The position numbers and the translations under genes are program-made. Below, in pieces: positions 60,350 to 64,000 of a DNA stretch of 64,000 nucleotides; within the stretch, counting starts at the first letter, position 1, and every line of letters begins with the position of its first letter. Source of the DNA: Parabacteroides faecis. Lineage in GTDB: Bacteria; Bacteroidota; Bacteroidia; Bacteroidales; Tannerellaceae. Under the pieces are notes generated by a model. It did not search any database. It was not told the DNA's origin and saw nothing but the letters and a program-made list of their open reading frames with translations. The DNA is taken from contig NZ_BMPB01000017.1 of NCBI RefSeq assembly GCF_014647375.1, positions 62,001 through 126,000 on the forward strand. The letters run 5' to 3'.

Positions 60350-61048
60350 ATGATTCGAATAAATGATTTGAGAAAAGTATACCGAACGGATGAAGTTGAG
60401 ACGATTGCGCTGGATAATATGTCGCTTCACGTAAAGGAACATGAATTTGTTGCTATCATGGGGCCTTCAGGATGTGGTAAGTCTACTTTGCTGAATATTC
60501 TGGGATTGCTCGACGATCCTACTTCGGGTTTTTATCTTCTTAATGGCGTCGAAATGACCGGCCTGAATGAAAATAAACGATGTGACTTGCGGCGGGAGAA
60601 TATAGGGTTTGTCTTCCAGAGCTTCAATTTGATCGAGGAACTTACCGTATTCGAGAATATCGAATTACCTCTGGAAAATTGCGGAATGAAAGCTTCCCTG
60701 CGGAAGATGAAGGTGGAAAAGGCTTTAAAAAGCGTTTTGTTAAATCACCGGCGTAACTATTTCCCGTCACAGCTTTCCGGCGGACAGCAGCAGAGAGTGG
60801 CAATTGCCCGGGCAATTGTCAATGACCCGAAGCTGATCCTGGCAGATGAGCCTACCGGTAATCTGGATAGCCAGAATGGTCTGGAAATTATGGATCTGCT
60901 GACTTCTCTCAACGATGCGGGTACTACCGTCGTTATGGTGACGCACAGTGAACATGATGCCCGTTACAGTCATCGTATCGTTCACATGCTGGATGGGAAA
61001 CCGGTTACAGAAAATTTCCTGAAAGAATTGGCTTACACTACAAACTAA
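60350..61048 (+). CDS. MacB/LolD-like ABC transporter ATP-binding protein
   Basis: A 232-residue ATPase: Walker [10 protein letters not shown] (about 38-46), Q-loop FVFQSFNL, signature LSGGQQQR (about 142-149), Walker [13 protein letters not shown], and the H-loop THSEHD. It is of the type that drives FtsX-like mechanotransmission transporters. The permease gene follows after 12 nt. Confidence 0.94.
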   Translation: MIRINDLRKVYRTDEVETIALDNMSLHVKEHEFVAIMGPSGCGKSTLLNILGLLDDPTSGFYLLNGVEMTGLNENKRCDLRRENIGFVFQSFNLIEELTVFENIELPLENCGMKASLRKMKVEKALKSVLLNHRRNYFPSQLSGGQQQRVAIARAIVNDPKLILADEPTGNLDSQNGLEIMDLLTSLNDAGTTVVMVTHSEHDARYSHRIVHMLDGKPVTENFLKELAYTTN

Positions 61049-61060
61049 AGACTTACACAA

Positions 61061-63442
61061 ATGAATATAAGAAGATCTATCCGGATTATTTTCCGGAGTA
61101 AAACATATAGTTTATTGAATATCGTCGGGCTGGCAATCGGAATTACTTCGGCAGCACTGATCTTTCTTTGGGTCGAGAGCAAGGTGAATTTCAATAAGGC
61201 AATCCCCAATTCCCGGAATATATATGTCAGTGCTTATCACTATTATCCGGGATCGGGTGAGTGTATCACTTCTTTTGAATCAAATAATTTACTAGCAAAA
61301 GCTTTGGATGATGACTTTCCGGAAGTGAAAAGTTGTGCCAGGTACAATAGTGAAACACTCGTTTTTGTGCCGGAGAATACGACAAACTCTTTTGAGGAAA
61401 AAGGTGCATATGCCGATTCTTCTCTCTTTAATATGATCGGAATGGAGTTTATATACGGAGATATATCCTATGTCTTTGAACCCCAATATTCGATCATCCT
61501 CAGTCGTTCGATGGCCCGGAAGATTTATGGGAACGAAAACCCGATAGGAAAAGGCCTTGTCAATGAAGGGGCTATATATCAAGTGACGGGTGTGTTTGAA
61601 GATATGCCGGATAATACCTCCTTTCAGTTTGAATGGTTGATTCCTTTTCGTATCATGGAGCAGAAAGTAAAAAAAGTATTCGATATAGGCGAATGGGGGG
61701 CTTCCTGGTTGCATACTTATGTCGAACTGGAACCGGGTGTCGATTTAAAATTGTTGAATGATAAATTGGACAAACTGTCTTTCCTGAAAGCTGGTCCGAC
61801 GTATAAAAGTTTTCATATATTTCTTTATCCTTTGAATAGAATGCTTTTATACGGGCAGTATAAAAATGGGGTGGAAACCGGAGGGGGGTATATTAAGACT
61901 GTTTCGCTCTTTTTTCTGATCGGAGTATTGATTCTGCTGATTGCTTGTATTAATTTTATGAACCTGTCGACAGCCCGTTCTCAAAAGCGGGCATTGGAAG
62001 TCGGGGTACGGAAAACGTTCGGGACTAAAAGGAAGTACCTGATCAGGCAATTCCTGGTGGAGTCGGGACTGATAACGTCGATAGCCCTTTTGTTGTCGGT
62101 CGGGTTGATCTGGCTGAGTCTTCCCTTGTTTAATGAATTTATAGGTGTCCGGTTATCCTTCAGTCTTCTTAATCCGACGATTGTGATAGGGTTGTTGGTA
62201 ATCGGGTTATTCTGTACTTTTCTGGCAGGCAGTTATCCAGCCTTGTATTTATCTTCTTACAATCCGTTGGCTACGTTGAAAATGCAGAAAGTGAGTAAAG
62301 GGGGGAGTGCCGCATGGATACGTCAGGGGTTAGTCGTCTTTCAGTTTACGATGGCATTTATTCTGATTTGCAGCACTTTTGTTATTTATCTTCAGATACA
62401 ACTGATACAAAAACGTGATATCGGGATAGTAAAAGACAATCTGGTGAGTTTTTCTGTCACGGCTGAGTTATATAATTCGTCATCGGCTGTGCTGAACGAA
62501 TTGAGAAATACAGGTGTGGTAGAGAAATGTGGATTTTCTGCCAATCAGATCCTGAATTCGAGTATGAAAACCAATCCCTGGGTCTGGAATGGGAAAGATC
62601 CGGAGGATGATGCCTATGTCTCTGTGAATTTTGTATCGGAAGGTTTAATCGGTGCTGCCGGTATAAAACTTATAGACGGAACGGATATTGATCCGACTAA
62701 GAAAAATAATAAAGGGGAGGCTGGGGTTCTTATCAATGAAACTCTGGCAAAAAGAATGGGAAAAGAAGGACGTATAGGAGGACAGATCGGACAGTCGGCA
62801 GAACGTAAATGGGAAATCGTAGGTATTATGAAAGATTTTGTGTTCGATGATTTTTATGCAATCGAACCGGCGTCGGCATTGTTTTTTTATGATCCGAAAA
62901 GAACGAACCTATTGTTTGTCCGTCTGAAACCGGATATCGAGACATACAAAGCAATAGGGCAGGTGCAAACTGTATTACGTTCTTTTACGCCGTATCACGC
63001 ATTCGAACCGACCTTTATGACTGACGATTTCGATCGTTTATTCGAGAATGAACATCTGGTAGAAAAACTGTCCGCCTTGTTTGCCGTGCTGGCTATTTTC
63101 ATATCCTGTTTAGGATTATTGGGGTTAAGTGCTTTCTCTGCCGAACAACGAACCAAAGAGATCGGTATCCGTAAGGTTTTGGGTGCTAAGATAATAGATA
63201 TACTTTTCCTGTTGGGAAAAGCGTATATGGTGCTTCTGCTTATTTCTTTTGTAATAGGTATTCCTGTCTCATTATATGCCGGTACTCGTTACCTGAAAGA
63301 TTATGCTTATCGTATTGTGCTCAGTTGGAATATCTTTGTTGGGGTTGCTTTGCTGATCACCCTGATAGCCCTTCTGACAGTTAGTTTCCAGTCACTGAAA
63401 GCTGCCATTGCCAATCCGGTGAAGTCGATAAAGACGGAGTGA
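61061..63442 (+). CDS. MacB/FtsX-family ABC transporter permease
   Basis: A 793-residue permease with two MacB_PCD/FtsX units: helix near 20-40, periplasmic domain (about 45-275), three helices (about 280-400), a second extracytoplasmic domain (about 430-660), then three helices. The coupling segments GVRKTFGTKRKYLIRQFLVES and GIRKVLGAKIIDIL are typical. Family members export peptides or lipoproteins or transmit force; substrates here are unknown. With the adjacent two-component pair it may respond to envelope stress or peptides. Confidence 0.9.
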   Translation: MNIRRSIRIIFRSKTYSLLNIVGLAIGITSAALIFLWVESKVNFNKAIPNSRNIYVSAYHYYPGSGECITSFESNNLLAKALDDDFPEVKSCARYNSETLVFVPENTTNSFEEKGAYADSSLFNMIGMEFIYGDISYVFEPQYSIILSRSMARKIYGNENPIGKGLVNEGAIYQVTGVFEDMPDNTSFQFEWLIPFRIMEQKVKKVFDIGEWGASWLHTYVELEPGVDLKLLNDKLDKLSFLKAGPTYKSFHIFLYPLNRMLLYGQYKNGVETGGGYIKTVSLFFLIGVLILLIACINFMNLSTARSQKRALEVGVRKTFGTKRKYLIRQFLVESGLITSIALLLSVGLIWLSLPLFNEFIGVRLSFSLLNPTIVIGLLVIGLFCTFLAGSYPALYLSSYNPLATLKMQKVSKGGSAAWIRQGLVVFQFTMAFILICSTFVIYLQIQLIQKRDIGIVKDNLVSFSVTAELYNSSSAVLNELRNTGVVEKCGFSANQILNSSMKTNPWVWNGKDPEDDAYVSVNFVSEGLIGAAGIKLIDGTDIDPTKKNNKGEAGVLINETLAKRMGKEGRIGGQIGQSAERKWEIVGIMKDFVFDDFYAIEPASALFFYDPKRTNLLFVRLKPDIETYKAIGQVQTVLRSFTPYHAFEPTFMTDDFDRLFENEHLVEKLSALFAVLAIFISCLGLLGLSAFSAEQRTKEIGIRKVLGAKIIDILFLLGKAYMVLLLISFVIGIPVSLYAGTRYLKDYAYRIVLSWNIFVGVALLITLIALLTVSFQSLKAAIANPVKSIKTE

Positions 63443-63469
63443 GTCTGATATAGGTCTTATAGAACAATT

Positions 63470-63518
63470 ATGACTCGTAGAAATTTCATCATATCCTGTC
63501 TTTGAGGACTTCTGTTTA
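63470..63518 (+). repeat. Decayed copy of the 5' end of the following lipoprotein gene
   Basis: This segment matches 63638-63686, the start of the NlpC/P60 lipoprotein gene, at about 39 of 49 positions by hand alignment, offset by 168 nt. Its reading frame begins MTRRNFIISCL and then stops. It looks like a partial tandem duplication that has decayed. Between the copies, AGGGTTATAACCA and TGGTTATATCCCT form an inverted repeat with one mismatch. Confidence 0.6.
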
Positions 63519-63594
63519 GGGTTATAACCATAACAAAAGAATAGTATTGCAGGTTTTTTGGGGCTACAACCCTAAAAGCTTATTGGAAATATAC

Positions 63595-63602
63595 TATATT
63601 TG
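63595..63602 (+). promoter_or_regulatory. -7 promoter element of the NlpC/P60 lipoprotein gene
   Basis: TATATTTG, 35 nt before the ATG at 63638. Confidence 0.55.
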
Positions 63603-63637
63603 TGGTTATATCCCTAAAATTAGTTGTATGATAAGTC

Positions 63638-64000
63638 ATGACTTGTAGAAATTTTATCATATCCCATCTCTGGATGCTTTTGTTTATTCTGGCACTGACA
63701 TCCTGCGGTAGCAAGAAGCGTGTTGCACTTCCGGCTGACTTTAAAGGGCCTAAAGAATTATCGCGTTTGTATGGAGTCCGTATTACTCCCGATGATAATA
63801 TATTCCTTTATAATGAGGGAGCTAAATGGCTCGGTACGCCTCACCGGATGGGAGGAAGTACGAAACGGGGAGTCGATTGTTCCGGATTTGTGGCGATTGT
63901 CTTTCGGGAGGTTTATGGAAAACAATTGTCGCGTTCGTCGGCGGATATGCTGAAATATAACTGCCGGAAGGTTAGCCGGGGTAAATTGCAGGAAGGCGAC
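63638..64000 (+). CDS. NlpC/P60-family lipoprotein, partial (runs off window)
   Basis: The first 121 codons of a C40-family cysteine peptidase that cuts peptidoglycan peptides. A signal peptide with lipobox LTSC precedes a Ser/Lys-rich start. The catalytic Cys lies in RGVDCSGFVAIVF (about residue 92), and the His part lies beyond the window end. The ATG at 63638 or an in-frame ATG at 63674 could be the start; the first fits the -7 box better. It stands alone after the ABC operon. Confidence 0.85.
   Translation, partial: MTCRNFIISHLWMLLFILALTSCGSKKRVALPADFKGPKELSRLYGVRITPDDNIFLYNEGAKWLGTPHRMGGSTKRGVDCSGFVAIVFREVYGKQLSRSSADMLKYNCRKVSRGKLQEGD

Overview
The window is a stretch of a Bacteroidales chromosome, most likely Parabacteroides (Tannerellaceae) or a close relative. 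Evidence for the order: SusC/SusD-type loci, a methylmalonyl-CoA decarboxylase operon, many promoters with the Bacteroidetes -7 box TAnnTTTG, and mostly no Shine-Dalgarno sequences. The genus is an inference from gene content and protein style. I saw no rRNA, tRNA or CRISPR array.

Layout. 1-2.9 kb: bifunctional nuclease, nucleoside transporter and rsmE. 3.0-18.8 kb: a carbohydrate-utilisation locus with an AraC regulator, GH5-like enzyme, SusC, SusD, surface lipoprotein, SGNH esterase, GH2 enzyme, two cupin-type phosphoglucose-isomerase-like proteins around a ROK sugar kinase, and a sugar:H+ symporter. Identical operators sit at identical spacing before the regulator and before the first enzyme. 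18.8-22.3 kb: sugar acetyltransferase and two tandem guaA genes, one lacking a working glutaminase domain. 22.7-29.3 kb: coiled-coil protein, Crp-like regulator and a TolC/HlyD/ABC-2 export operon with no ATPase gene. 29.4-35.2 kb: secreted isomerase, HAD phosphatase, a barrel-like protein, then an AT-rich pair (a CsgG-type protein and a partner sharing its N-terminal module). 35.4-42.6 kb: housekeeping operons (lysS-gpsA-pgi; yicC-gmk-small membrane protein-nadD; tsaB).

42.74-45.71 kb is the most unusual segment. An HU-like gene and a VirE/DUF3874 helicase-primase gene overlap by 4 bp and are enclosed by near mirror-image arrays of an 8-bp repeat (ACTATCAT/ATGATAGT). A 9-bp direct repeat lies outside the arrays. 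Between the promoter and the HU gene are three ACCCGGGTGT-type repeats exactly 23 bp apart. It looks like a compact mobile or replicative unit without a recognisable transposase.

46.0-50.7 kb: methylmalonyl-CoA decarboxylase subunits and methylmalonyl-CoA epimerase, the propionate-forming end of the succinate pathway. 50.8-57.4 kb: TonB-dependent receptor, a nitroreductase/DUF2520/kdsC/maf operon, a metallo-hydrolase, and rplU-rpmA. 57.6-63.4 kb: a histidine kinase and an NtrC-type regulator, divergent from a MacB-like ABC transporter that has a predicted sigma-54 promoter and an upstream palindrome. The window ends inside an NlpC/P60 lipoprotein gene preceded by a decayed copy of its own 5' end.
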